Shown: positions 1 through 6,190, numbered from the stretch's first letter. The stretch is 6,467 nucleotides of DNA from Microcaldota archaeon (GCA_016214445.1 JACROM010000130.1:1-6467); one strand, 5' to 3'. Made by a program: numbers and translations. Notes: generated from the letters alone by a model not told the origin.

Positions 1-1029
1 CTTCTTCTCCCTGCCAATCCTGAAGTCCACGACAACTTGGAACACGTAAGGAGCGTAAGGCCGGACGACTCTTTTCTCCAGGACGCGGAACCTCACTTTG
101 TTGCGCTTGCATGCTGACCGGACAAAACCCAAAGCGCGCTTGTAGACGCCTTCCTTGTCCCCTCCGAAAGTGTAGAAGTGTATCACGCCGCCAGTTTTCG
201 TAGCGCCTATGACAGAATCAAGGAAATCCTCGCCTGTGTGCGGAAGCGGCATGGTCACGCGGTCCGCCCACCTCCTCATTTTTTTCAGCACAACCCTGAC
301 GTCGCCCTGAATCGCCTCGACATTCTTCAACTTGTTCAATTCAATATTTTTAGCCATCCACTTGAACGCGTCCGGGTTGAGTTCCACGGCCTTCACCCTG
401 CAAGAGGGCTGTTTTTTGGCTATGACCAAAGCGTAAGGCCCCGCACCCGCGAACAGCGCGAGAACGTTTTCCTTCGGCCTCACTTTCCCCGCAACCCTCT
501 GCCTTTCGAAGCCCAACCTTGTAGAGAAATAGGTCTTGCGCACGTCGAAAACCATCAAGCAATTGTTTTCCCTGTAATTAGCGACGTAATTCTTTTCACC
601 TGCCACCCACTTGACTTCGCGTATCCTGAACTCGCCTTCCATCGCCGACGCTTTTTTCAAAACCGTCCGGACGTGCGGGTGTGATTCCATGAGCGCGGAA
701 GCTATGGTTTTTTCCTTGCTTTCAAGTTCCGCCGGCACCTCGATTATCGCTATACTGCCGAGCACGTCGAAAGCTGAAACCAGCTTTTCCATTTGTTCTG
801 GCGAAAGCTTGCCCTTCAAAGCCTCCCGCAGGGTCTTCGAGCGCCTCGTTGGAGTAAACTTTTTCTCCACCCACTCCGCGTGAAAGGGCGCCTTGAGTTT
901 TTTAAGTGCCGGAAAGTAGACGTGCAGGGAATCGCGTTCCGCCCCTGTTTCAGGGGCGAGTATTGCTTTTGAGCGCAGCCACTGTTTCGCTTTTTCGGCG
1001 CTTTCCTTCCCGACCTTCAAGGCAAGCAT
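1..1029 (-). CDS. trm5: Trm5-type tRNA (guanine37-N1)-methyltransferase, 3' end cut by window
   Basis: Translating the complement from the ATG at 1029 gives 343 open codons reaching the window edge without a stop. The family transfers a methyl group from S-adenosylmethionine to N1 of G37 in tRNA, next to the anticodon, which prevents +1 frameshifting. Visible parts: an N-terminal region; a D1-like segment at residues 84-99 (AFDVLGSIAIIEVP); a tRNA/active-site region around 144-180 (NYRENN, TYFSTRLGFERQR); a Rossmann fold with SAM motif I LFAGAGPY (192-199), acidic motif II AVELNP (E216) and QGD (D243); the catalytic-loop motif MPLPHTGEDFLD (260-271); and the closing RPYAPYVFQVVVDFRI. Family members are about 330-340 aa, so probably only a few codons are missing. 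The MPLP form replaces the N-P-P/N-L-P type seen in some Trm5 proteins; I believe it also occurs in archaeal members. An upstream in-frame TTG is possible, but the ATG fits a TATA-like box about 26 bases away. A wyosine-pathway Trm5a role cannot be excluded. Confidence 0.9.
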   Translation of the reverse strand, partial: MLALKVGKESAEKAKQWLRSKAILAPETGAERDSLHVYFPALKKLKAPFHAEWVEKKFTPTRRSKTLREALKGKLSPEQMEKLVSAFDVLGSIAIIEVPAELESKEKTIASALMESHPHVRTVLKKASAMEGEFRIREVKWVAGEKNYVANYRENNCLMVFDVRKTYFSTRLGFERQRVAGKVRPKENVLALFAGAGPYALVIAKKQPSCRVKAVELNPDAFKWMAKNIELNKLKNVEAIQGDVRVVLKKMRRWADRVTMPLPHTGEDFLDSVIGATKTGGVIHFYTFGGDKEGVYKRALGFVRSACKRNKVRFRVLEKRVVRPYAPYVFQVVVDFRIGREKK

Positions 1030-1071
1030 ACTGTTTCTTAAGCTGAGCAATGATAAAAAGAGTACTGAATC
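1030..1071. promoter_or_regulatory. Divergent promoter region between trm5 and nth
   Basis: Only 42 bases separate the two divergent start codons. The AT-rich run at 1051-1060 reads TTTTTATCA on the minus strand and is centred about 26 bases before the trm5 ATG, where an archaeal TATA box would sit for a leaderless transcript. On the plus strand the same run is only about 12-21 bases before the nth ATG, too close for a canonical leaderless start. No clear Shine-Dalgarno precedes either gene. The promoter assignment is inferred from spacing alone. Confidence 0.4.
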
Positions 1072-1758
1072 ATGGAACAAATTCAAATACTGAAAAGGCT
1101 GAAGAAGCTGTTCGGAAACGCTTCTGCCTACTCCGGTACAGAAAGAACCCCGTTCAGGGTTCTGGTTGGAACTGTTTTGTCCGCCAGGACCAGGGACATC
1201 ACTACCGCCATCGCAGCAAGGAAGCTTTTCGCCAAGTACGGTTCGCCGTCAAAGCTGGCCAAGGCGCCAATCAAAACAATCCGGAAACTCATCAAACCTG
1301 TCGGGTTCTACAGGACCAAAGCGAGAAACATAAAAAAATTGGCCGGGCAGTTGCTGAAGGAAACAAGGGGGAAAGTGCCGGAGACAATCGACGCGCTCAT
1401 AAAGCTGCCGGGGGTCGGCCGCAAGACCGCGTCCTGCGTGCTGAATTACGCGTTCAGAAAGCCCGCAATTGCAGTTGATGCGCACGTCCACCGCGTCTCC
1501 AACAGGCTCGGGCTGGTCCGCACGAAAACACCCGAGCAAACCGAGCATGGCTTGAAGCGAATCTACCCGAAGCGCGAGTGGCGGAACATAAACAACCTGT
1601 TCGTCTTGTTCGGCCAAAACCTCTGTCTCCCCATCAAACCGAAATGCGAAATCTGCGTGCTGAACGAGCTCTGCCCCAGCCGCTTGGCCGCCCCAAGGCT
1701 GACCATACACGCGAGGTTCGAGGAGAGTAGGAAGGTTTTTCTAAAACGCCGCGGTTAA
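1072..1758 (+). CDS. nth: Endonuclease III, DNA glycosylase/AP lyase with [4Fe-4S] cluster
   Basis: This 228-aa protein matches endonuclease III in length (about 210-230) and in every key motif. The family removes oxidised pyrimidines from DNA and cleaves the abasic site by beta-elimination in base-excision repair. The helix-hairpin-helix LPGVGRKTA lies at residues 112-120 and contains the catalytic lysine K118. The GPD-type aspartate is D136 in AVDAHVHRVSNRLGLV. The iron-sulfur loop is complete: C185, C192, C195 and C201, spaced C-x6-C-x2-C-x5-C. The N-terminal LSARTRD (37-43) corresponds to the LSAQATD segment of the bacterial enzyme. The ATG at 1072 is the first start in frame and gives a normal N-terminus. 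The gene leads a plus-strand cluster, with the next start 7 bases after its TAA. Nothing in it looks broken. Confidence 0.96.
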   Translation: MEQIQILKRLKKLFGNASAYSGTERTPFRVLVGTVLSARTRDITTAIAARKLFAKYGSPSKLAKAPIKTIRKLIKPVGFYRTKARNIKKLAGQLLKETRGKVPETIDALIKLPGVGRKTASCVLNYAFRKPAIAVDAHVHRVSNRLGLVRTKTPEQTEHGLKRIYPKREWRNINNLFVLFGQNLCLPIKPKCEICVLNELCPSRLAAPRLTIHARFEESRKVFLKRRG

Positions 1759-1765
1759 TTCAGCC

Positions 1766-2797
1766 ATGCCGGTTAAGGAGAAAGCACTAAAAGTTGGAGT
1801 TATTTCTGTTCCGCTAATGCACGTAACACTCTCAGCACGGTCTAAACTAAGTAGGTTCTGGGAAAATGATTACAGGATTCCGATAAGGCACGAAATCATA
1901 GGCAAAGTCAGAGAAAAACTGTTTCGAAGGATTAGAAAAAAGATTAATAGCAAATACGGCGGAAGGGTTAAGTTGAAAGACCTCGGCAGCCTTGATCTGC
2001 GTAATTACCCGTACACAAAATATAGAGATACGGAAAACTACTTTTCAGAGTACGGCTGCCTCTATAGCAGCGCGCCTAACAACCTCGAACAGTTAAAAAA
2101 AGCCGGAGAAGAATTGCGGGAAAAAACAAAAGATTTTGACCTGATGATAGTTTTAAGCCAAAGTCATGCGGGGGCATTTCCAGCTTATTACCTCCATGAA
2201 AAAGGAAAAAATATAATCAGGGCTGATGCACATGGCGACGCGGACACTAAAAGAGTAAACGATGACGTCGTAGATTACATGAATCACGTACGGCATGCAA
2301 TAAAACATGGGCTGATTGAAGAGGAGGATATAATCAATGTGGGGCACATTTATGGGTCTATATGTGGCAAAAAAGCAGAGCCGAATGAAGTTGAAGGCGA
2401 AGCAAGTATAGCAGATATTGACTTAGACTGTCTTTCCGGCAAAAAATACAGGCAATACATACAAGATCACGAAACCTCGAATCTAACTCTAAAAAATGTT
2501 GCAACAATATTGAAAAAAACGTGTCCAAAAGTTGTTGTGCTTTCCGAATTCGAGCAACGGGCAATGACTGCGCTATTGAAAAAAGAAATAGGCAAGGAAA
2601 GAAAAGAGACAAGGGCGCGACATAGACGATTTATAAAAAGTGGTTTCAAGCCAATGACCGTAATTGAACCAATAGCTGAACAACGCGGGAAAGTTAAAGA
2701 AAGAAACGCCTTGTTTGCAAGAAACCTCAAAATAATGCAAAGAATTGCCGAGGCGGCAATAAGAGCGCACTTGTATAAAATGAGGAAAAATAGATGA
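1766..2797 (+). CDS. Arginase/ureohydrolase-fold putative metal hydrolase, divergent
   Basis: I do not recognise this 343-aa protein as a named family, but the metal-site signature of the arginase/agmatinase superfamily is visible in order. KVGVISVPL (9-17) resembles the first strand. VLSQSHAG (129-136, H134) sits where ureohydrolases have the GGDHS histidine. RADAHGD (152-158) is the DAHxD motif, supplying D154, H156 and D158. YMNHV (171-175, H174) could be the substrate-loop histidine. ADIDLD (216-221) matches SxDxDxxDP, supplying D217 and D219. LSEFE (259-263, E261) falls where arginase has its late glutamate. Known members hydrolyse guanidino or ureido groups with two Mn ions; the substrate here is unknown. 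The 60-residue stretch after residue 30 and the basic C-terminal tail (280-343) are atypical. The gene is visibly richer in A/T and in AAA, ATA and AGA codons than its neighbours, suggesting separate origin, yet it is tightly packed (7 bases after nth, ATGA overlap with DUF63). Confidence 0.75.
   Translation: MPVKEKALKVGVISVPLMHVTLSARSKLSRFWENDYRIPIRHEIIGKVREKLFRRIRKKINSKYGGRVKLKDLGSLDLRNYPYTKYRDTENYFSEYGCLYSSAPNNLEQLKKAGEELREKTKDFDLMIVLSQSHAGAFPAYYLHEKGKNIIRADAHGDADTKRVNDDVVDYMNHVRHAIKHGLIEEEDIINVGHIYGSICGKKAEPNEVEGEASIADIDLDCLSGKKYRQYIQDHETSNLTLKNVATILKKTCPKVVVLSEFEQRAMTALLKKEIGKERKETRARHRRFIKSGFKPMTVIEPIAEQRGKVKERNALFARNLKIMQRIAEAAIRAHLYKMRKNR
2782..2797 (+). promoter_or_regulatory. Shine-Dalgarno and ATGA overlap coupling DUF63 to the upstream gene
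   Basis: GAGG at 2782-2785 lies eight bases before the ATG at 2794. The ATG shares bases with the upstream TGA (2795-2797), forming ATGA. This spacing and overlap are typical of translational coupling and fix the DUF63 start. Confidence 0.65.
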
Positions 2798-3603
2798 ATT
2801 TCTTGGAAGAATACTTCATCAACCCAATCCGCTACCAGTCGGAATACGCGCCCTACAACGTGTTCAATACCCTCGCCTACGCGGCCTTGGCAATTGCCGC
2901 AGTCTACGCGATTTTCCGTTTCCTGAAATGGAAGAAGGTAAGGATAGGCGACAATTTCGCCTTCGCCCTGTTGCCTTATGTTTTGTTCGGCGGTTTCTTC
3001 CGGGTTTTCGAGGACGCGGGAGTGCTTACGAGGGACTACGCCCTAGGGGGTTTCAGCCCTTTTGTTACTCCCGGCATCTACGTTGTTGTTTTCCTGATTT
3101 TGGCTTTGACTGCATTGGTTTCGTGGCTAGCGACCAAGAACAAAGAAAAAACTCTTGATTACGTCAAGAAAGCGGGCTGGGTTTACGCGGCAGTAGCGTT
3201 CTTCGTGATTGCGCCGTTGTTCAAAGCGTTCCACTTCGGTTTGGCAGTGCTGGTTCTGGCCGGAATCGCTTACGGCCTGGTTGCGTGGGCCTCGAAGAAA
3301 CGTGGCTTCACGCTGACTCCCATATTCAGCTTGATGGTTTTCGGCCAGGTGTTCGACGGAGCCGCAACGTTTGTGGGTACTGCTTTCGCGGGTTACGGCG
3401 AACAGCACGTAGTTGGCGGCGCCATCATTTCCTCAATAGGCCCGTGGGCGTTCTTCGCAATAAAAATCGCCTTCGCATTCCTCGCAGTTGAATTCCTGAA
3501 GAAGGAGAAGGAAGAGGAAAGGAATTACATTGCTTTCCTCATCGGGCTGTTCGGCCTCGCGCCCGGCACGAGGGACGTGTCGAGGATAATGGCGGGCATA
3601 TGA
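2794..3603 (+). CDS. DUF63 family multi-pass membrane protein
   Basis: The 269-aa protein is almost entirely hydrophobic, with about seven or eight likely membrane spans (near residues 22-45, 54-75, 90-113, 127-146, 148-167, 174-197, 208-233 and 243-256). It shows the pattern I associate with DUF63 (PF01889): FRVFEDAGVL (69-78), FVTPGIY (90-96), FDGAATF (187-193), GYGEQHVVGG (200-209) and the C-terminal LAPGTRDVSRIMAGI. The function of this archaeal family is not established. Its conserved residues are mostly charged or polar groups at membrane edges (R70, E73, D74, D188, E203, H205, R260, D261), which could form an active or binding site; that is inference. The start is fixed by an ATGA overlap and a GAGG ribosome site. 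Its ORF ends 12 bases from the convergent antiporter stop, leaving no room for a separate terminator. Confidence 0.85.
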   Translation: MNFLEEYFINPIRYQSEYAPYNVFNTLAYAALAIAAVYAIFRFLKWKKVRIGDNFAFALLPYVLFGGFFRVFEDAGVLTRDYALGGFSPFVTPGIYVVVFLILALTALVSWLATKNKEKTLDYVKKAGWVYAAVAFFVIAPLFKAFHFGLAVLVLAGIAYGLVAWASKKRGFTLTPIFSLMVFGQVFDGAATFVGTAFAGYGEQHVVGGAIISSIGPWAFFAIKIAFAFLAVEFLKKEKEEERNYIAFLIGLFGLAPGTRDVSRIMAGI

Positions 3604-3615
3604 AGATGAGGAAAA

Positions 3616-5358
3616 TTATCTCCTTCTCCTTCGTCTTGTTGGAGCGCTACTTGGTTTGCCCCATTTCGCGTCCTTGAAAAACAGGGGCGACGGTTCCTTG
3701 AACTCCGGGCTCATGCGCGCCAAGTGGGCGAGGATCAACACGCCTATCAAAAGCAGAGCAGCCTCCCGCAGCCAGGGCGACAATTGGATGCTCGGCAGCA
3801 GGAACGGCCCGAAGAGCGCGAGGGAGAACAGCGCCAAAAGCAGCACGGAGTTCGAAATCGACGCGCGTTCCTTCAGACGCTTTCGGGTCGCCTCAAAAAT
3901 GACCGCCAAGTCAACTGACAGCGCGCGGAGCGGCAGCCACAACACCACCAGCATCACCAACACTATGAGCCATGCGCCTGGCACGCTGAACAAACCTATG
4001 ACCACTTCTTTGTCTGCCAGCATGAAAATGGACGCTGCGGCAACCGCCAGCACCAAGATTGCGGCAGCGAGTTGTTTCTTGACGTTCAAGTAGCTGTCGT
4101 GCACGCTCGAGGGAAGCGCCGTAATCGCCTCGTGGAAACGCCTTATCTCTCCTGCAGTCCGCCTGCCTATCACTTGGATGAAGTGCGGCATGAGCATGCG
4201 CGAGTATTTCTCAACTGCCTCGTGCTTCGACACCGCCAAGGCAGTTATTATGCTGGAAACGAATACAATCACGGAAGTCATTCCGACCAAGTCGATCGGG
4301 GCATTAGGCGCCTGGGCCGCTATGACCAAGGAGAATTCTCCGGTTGACAGCATGGCTGCGCCGGAAAAGGCAGCGGATTTCGCGGAGAAGCCGTTGAAGT
4401 AGGTGCTTATACCCGTACCAACGAACTTGAACAGGACCGAAGCAAGAGTTATGAAAGCTATGAGCCACGCGTTTTGGGCTATAGCGTTGACGTTGACGAG
4501 CATTCCTACGGAAACGAAGAAAATGGAGGCGAACGCGAGAGTGAACGGCGAGATGGCCTTTTCCAACGTCCGGCCTTTCGGCAACGACGCAACTACGCTG
4601 CCAGCAAGGAAAGCTCCTATGGCGCTTGTTAAGCCAACTGCCTGCGCGAGGTAGCTGAAGCCTACTGCTATGGCCAACGCCAAAAACATCATGGTCTCCT
4701 GGGTTTCGAACTCGGTCATCCAGGTAAAGAGGTTGCGGAGAGCTTCAAGCACCAGAAAGTAGGCTATGCCAAGCGCTGCTATTGACACCGCAACAGACGA
4801 GAGTATCGACACGAGCTCGATTGCAGCCTGGCCGCGCATGGCAGAAAAGAAAGCCAAGGCGAAAACCGCGAAGATGTCCTCCACTATGAGCGCTGCTGCA
4901 AGGAACGGCACCTCCTCCCTTTCAGCCAAGCCCTGCTGTTCAAGAAGCTTGGCGGTGAGCGCTGTGCTTGTTATGGCGAGAATCGCGGCCACGAAAAGCG
5001 AAGTGGTGGAATCCAGGCCGAGAATAAGTGAAAACTGGTAGGAAAGCCAGAACACTATGGCGAGCTTGAAGAAGCCTATGGAGAGCGCCTTCAACCCGTA
5101 CTGCTTGAGCCTTGCCAAGCTGAATTCCGCGCCGATGCTGAAAAGCAAAAGCATGGAGCCGAGCTCCGCCACAGCGGAAATGAACTCGCCTTCCGTAATC
5201 AGCCGCAAGAACGAGGGCCCTATTAAAACGCCTATGGCTAAGAGGCCGAGCACTGGCGGAACCTTGAACCGCGTTGAGAGGATTCCTGCGAATGCCGCGA
5301 AAAGCACCAGCAAGCCGACTTCTAAAAACGAAATCATCAGGATTAGAACAAAAACCAT
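3616..5358 (-). CDS. CPA2/Kef-type monovalent cation:proton antiporter with extra C-terminal membrane domain
   Basis: A 580-aa membrane protein whose residues about 10-375 match the Na+/H+ exchanger domain (PF00999) of the CPA2 family: PPVLGLLAIGVLIGP (34-48), LLFSIGAEFS (71-80), TSTALTAKLLEQQG (130-143), IVEDIF (158-163), TSAIGAFLAGSVVAS (244-258), FFVSVGML (280-287) and LSTGEFSLVIAAQ (337-349). Such proteins exchange Na+ or K+ for H+ across the cytoplasmic membrane. The ion-binding pair reads E160-D161, where Kef proteins usually have Q-D and electrogenic CPA2 members D-D or N-D. Instead of an RCK/TrkA-N domain, residues about 425-550 contain four more likely spans, followed by a basic PTRRRRRR tail. 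The longest frame starts at 5358, but M8 (5337) is attractive because a TATA-like box lies about 28 bases before it and the protein then begins MISFLEVGLL. Ion specificity cannot be read from sequence. Confidence 0.9.
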   Translation of the reverse strand: MVFVLILMISFLEVGLLVLFAAFAGILSTRFKVPPVLGLLAIGVLIGPSFLRLITEGEFISAVAELGSMLLLFSIGAEFSLARLKQYGLKALSIGFFKLAIVFWLSYQFSLILGLDSTTSLFVAAILAITSTALTAKLLEQQGLAEREEVPFLAAALIVEDIFAVFALAFFSAMRGQAAIELVSILSSVAVSIAALGIAYFLVLEALRNLFTWMTEFETQETMMFLALAIAVGFSYLAQAVGLTSAIGAFLAGSVVASLPKGRTLEKAISPFTLAFASIFFVSVGMLVNVNAIAQNAWLIAFITLASVLFKFVGTGISTYFNGFSAKSAAFSGAAMLSTGEFSLVIAAQAPNAPIDLVGMTSVIVFVSSIITALAVSKHEAVEKYSRMLMPHFIQVIGRRTAGEIRRFHEAITALPSSVHDSYLNVKKQLAAAILVLAVAAASIFMLADKEVVIGLFSVPGAWLIVLVMLVVLWLPLRALSVDLAVIFEATRKRLKERASISNSVLLLALFSLALFGPFLLPSIQLSPWLREAALLLIGVLILAHLARMSPEFKEPSPLFFKDAKWGKPSSAPTRRRRRR

Positions 5359-5360
5359 GC

Positions 5361-5370
5361 TATTAAATAT
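5361..5370 (-). promoter_or_regulatory. TATA-like box for the antiporter gene
   Basis: The minus strand reads ATATTTAATA here, two bases before the ATG at 5358. That is too close for an archaeal TATA box serving this ATG, but about right (28 bases from its centre) for a leaderless transcript starting near the in-frame ATG at 5337. No Shine-Dalgarno precedes either ATG. Confidence 0.4.
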
Positions 5371-5387
5371 TGAGTTTTAGCGGAAGA

Positions 5388-5404
5388 GGGGTTTTTTAAA
5401 CCCC
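5388..5404. repeat. Perfect 7-bp inverted repeat with 3-base loop (hairpin or operator)
   Basis: GGGGTTT (5388-5394) and AAACCCC (5398-5404) are perfect complements around a TTT loop. The element lies just past the 3' end of the RNA candidate and about 30 bases before the antiporter ATG, read on the minus strand. It could end the RNA transcript, although no T-tract follows, or bind a regulator of the antiporter. The TTTTTTAAA core could also act as a plus-strand TATA box. Confidence 0.5.
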
Positions 5405-5407
5405 CTG

Positions 5408-5583
5408 AAGCGGTAAGGGATTACAGGCGAAGGAAATGAGTGTTTCTTTGAGGCAAGCATTGTCGAAGAAGACCGTCGCAAGGTCAACAAAGGTCGCTTT
5501 GGTTGGTACAGTTGGTGTAACCCTTGCGACGCCATTCTTGCCAGGACAATGGCTGCCGCGAACATGATTCAGAGCTACCGCCC
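5408..5583 (-). ncRNA. Candidate structured small RNA, long interrupted stem with three-way junction
   Basis: Complementary segments nest in order: 5410-5415 with 5576-5581 (GCGGTA/TACCGC), 5434-5437 with 5567-5570, 5441-5444 with 5561-5564, 5452-5455 with 5554-5557, 5458-5464 with 5545-5551 (CATTGTC/GACAATG), 5466-5470 with 5535-5539, and 5474-5483 with 5522-5531 (CGTCGCAAGG/CCTTGCGACG, perfect 10 bp). The 38-base apex holds two hairpins: CAAAG-GTCG-CTTTG (5488-5501), and a GTT/AAC plus ACA/TGT stem (5502-5521). On the minus strand the outer stem gains two G-U pairs (8 bp), and 5456/5553 becomes U-G; on the plus strand these are A-C mismatches, so minus orientation is favoured. A TATA-like sequence centred near 5609 would start transcription near 5583, exactly at the outer stem. 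I do not recognise the RNA: it lacks SRP, RNase P and tRNA hallmarks. It could instead be a relic of a small inverted-repeat element. Confidence 0.5.
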
Positions 5584-5596
5584 ATAGCAAGTGCAA

Positions 5597-5622
5597 GTGG
5601 CGCGAATTTTTATGCGCGCCAC
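5597..5622 (-). promoter_or_regulatory. Perfect 8-bp palindrome enclosing a TATA-like box upstream of the RNA candidate
   Basis: GTGGCGCG (5597-5604) and CGCGCCAC (5615-5622) are perfect inverted repeats around AATTTTTATG. On the minus strand the centre reads CATAAAAATT, a plausible TATA box 26 bases before 5583. A GC-rich palindrome framing the TATA box would suit a repressor operator. Read as RNA on the plus strand, it is a hairpin with a T5 loop and could act as a terminator instead. Confidence 0.4.
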
Positions 5623-5720
5623 AATAGCGCGCGGCGCACACCCGTTCCGTATATCTTCTTGCGTCACTTATCCATTGCGCCTTCGGGTTGCAACTCGGCG
5701 CCGCAAGCCAAACAGGGAGC
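5623..5720. other. Short non-coding stretch with a GC-rich hairpin and a CxxC-coding relic
   Basis: No convincing gene lies here. GCGCC (5677-5681) and GGCGC (5697-5701) form a perfect stem around an inner GGGT/ACTC hairpin. On the minus strand, 5664-5720 continues the transporter frame after its TAG and encodes 18 residues with a zinc-ribbon look (CLACGAELQPEGA). The rest, 5623-5660, shows only GC-rich simple sequence. Confidence 0.4.
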
Positions 5721-6190
5721 CTACCATAGGGCGTGCCGCTTCAAGATCATTATCAAGCCTAAAAAGAAGAACGTGACGGACATTCCTTTCTTCAGTAGTA
5801 CCGGGTCAAGTTTTTCGGAAATCCTTGGCCCAATCTGGCCGCCTATCAGAACTCCTGGTATCGTGTACAACAGCATGTTCCAGTCCAAGGGGACCAGGAA
5901 AGCGTACGTGAGCGCGGAAACAAGCGCAGTAGCGAAGATGACGAACATGCAAGTCGCGACAGTACGCTTAATTGGCATCCCTCCATACACGTTCATCCAC
6001 GGCACGAGAATGTTGCCCATTCCTGTTGAAATGAGGCCAACAAGTGTTCCGCCGATTGCAGACGCTACGAGTCCCGCACGCTTGTTTATGTTCACTGTTT
6101 GAACGCTTTTCTCCTGGTCAGCTGTGAAAAACAACAGCCCGGCGGATAGGATAACCCATACGGCGAAAATAAGCTCTAATAGCGAATAAC
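5721..6190 (-). pseudogene. TauE/SafE-family permease, C-terminal half only (5'-truncated)
   Basis: The frame contains the second repeat of a TauE/SafE transporter (PF01925). Full-length members are about 250 aa with two homologous four-span halves and move sulfur-containing or other organic anions. Visible: a membrane span LLELIFAVWVILSAGLLFF (about 6180-6126); a linker with TADQEKSVQTVNINKRA; the repeat-start signature GGTLVGLISTGMGNILVP; GGMPIKRTVATCMFVIFATALVSA; IPGVLIGGQIGPRISEKL; and the last span ending MILKRHALW before TAG. The N-terminal half is missing. The frame stays open back to a TAA at 6231-6233, with no ATG or GTG before the linker, only a TTG at 6134 that would start inside the last span of the first half. 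It abuts a transposase fragment on the opposite strand, which suggests disruption by insertion. Expression of a half-protein from the TTG cannot be ruled out, since some TauE-like half proteins may dimerise. Confidence 0.75.

Noticed and set aside
178..883. Plus-strand ORFs of 168 and 90 codons
   Set aside because: They lie antisense to a complete-looking Trm5 with all SAM motifs.
3656..5380. Series of plus-strand ORFs of 64-145 codons
   Set aside because: All are shadows of the antiporter gene; their compositions follow the complementary hydrophobic codons.
5436..5567. Plus-strand 43-codon ORF (MSVSLRQALSKKTVARS...) with a hydrophobic middle
   Set aside because: Codon choice is plausible, but the only ribosome-site-like GGA is one or two bases from the ATG, and the ORF lies entirely within the nested inverted repeats, which explain the sequence better.
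5408..5584. tRNA or split tRNA on the minus strand (start TGGGCGGTAGCTC looks like acceptor, U8-A9 and D-stem)
   Set aside because: No matching GAGC D-stem partner and no GGTTCRANNCC T-arm before the 3' stem, and the first acceptor pair mismatches.
5396..5641. Minus-strand ORFs of 81 and 62 codons, and a 33-codon ORF starting with MGGSSESC
   Set aside because: They overlap one another and the RNA candidate, show no domain or membrane pattern, and have low-complexity arginine/serine-rich products.
5524..6102. Plus-strand ORF of 192 codons
   Set aside because: It is antisense to the TauE/SafE remnant, whose membrane repeat signature is clear, and its own product has no coherent pattern.
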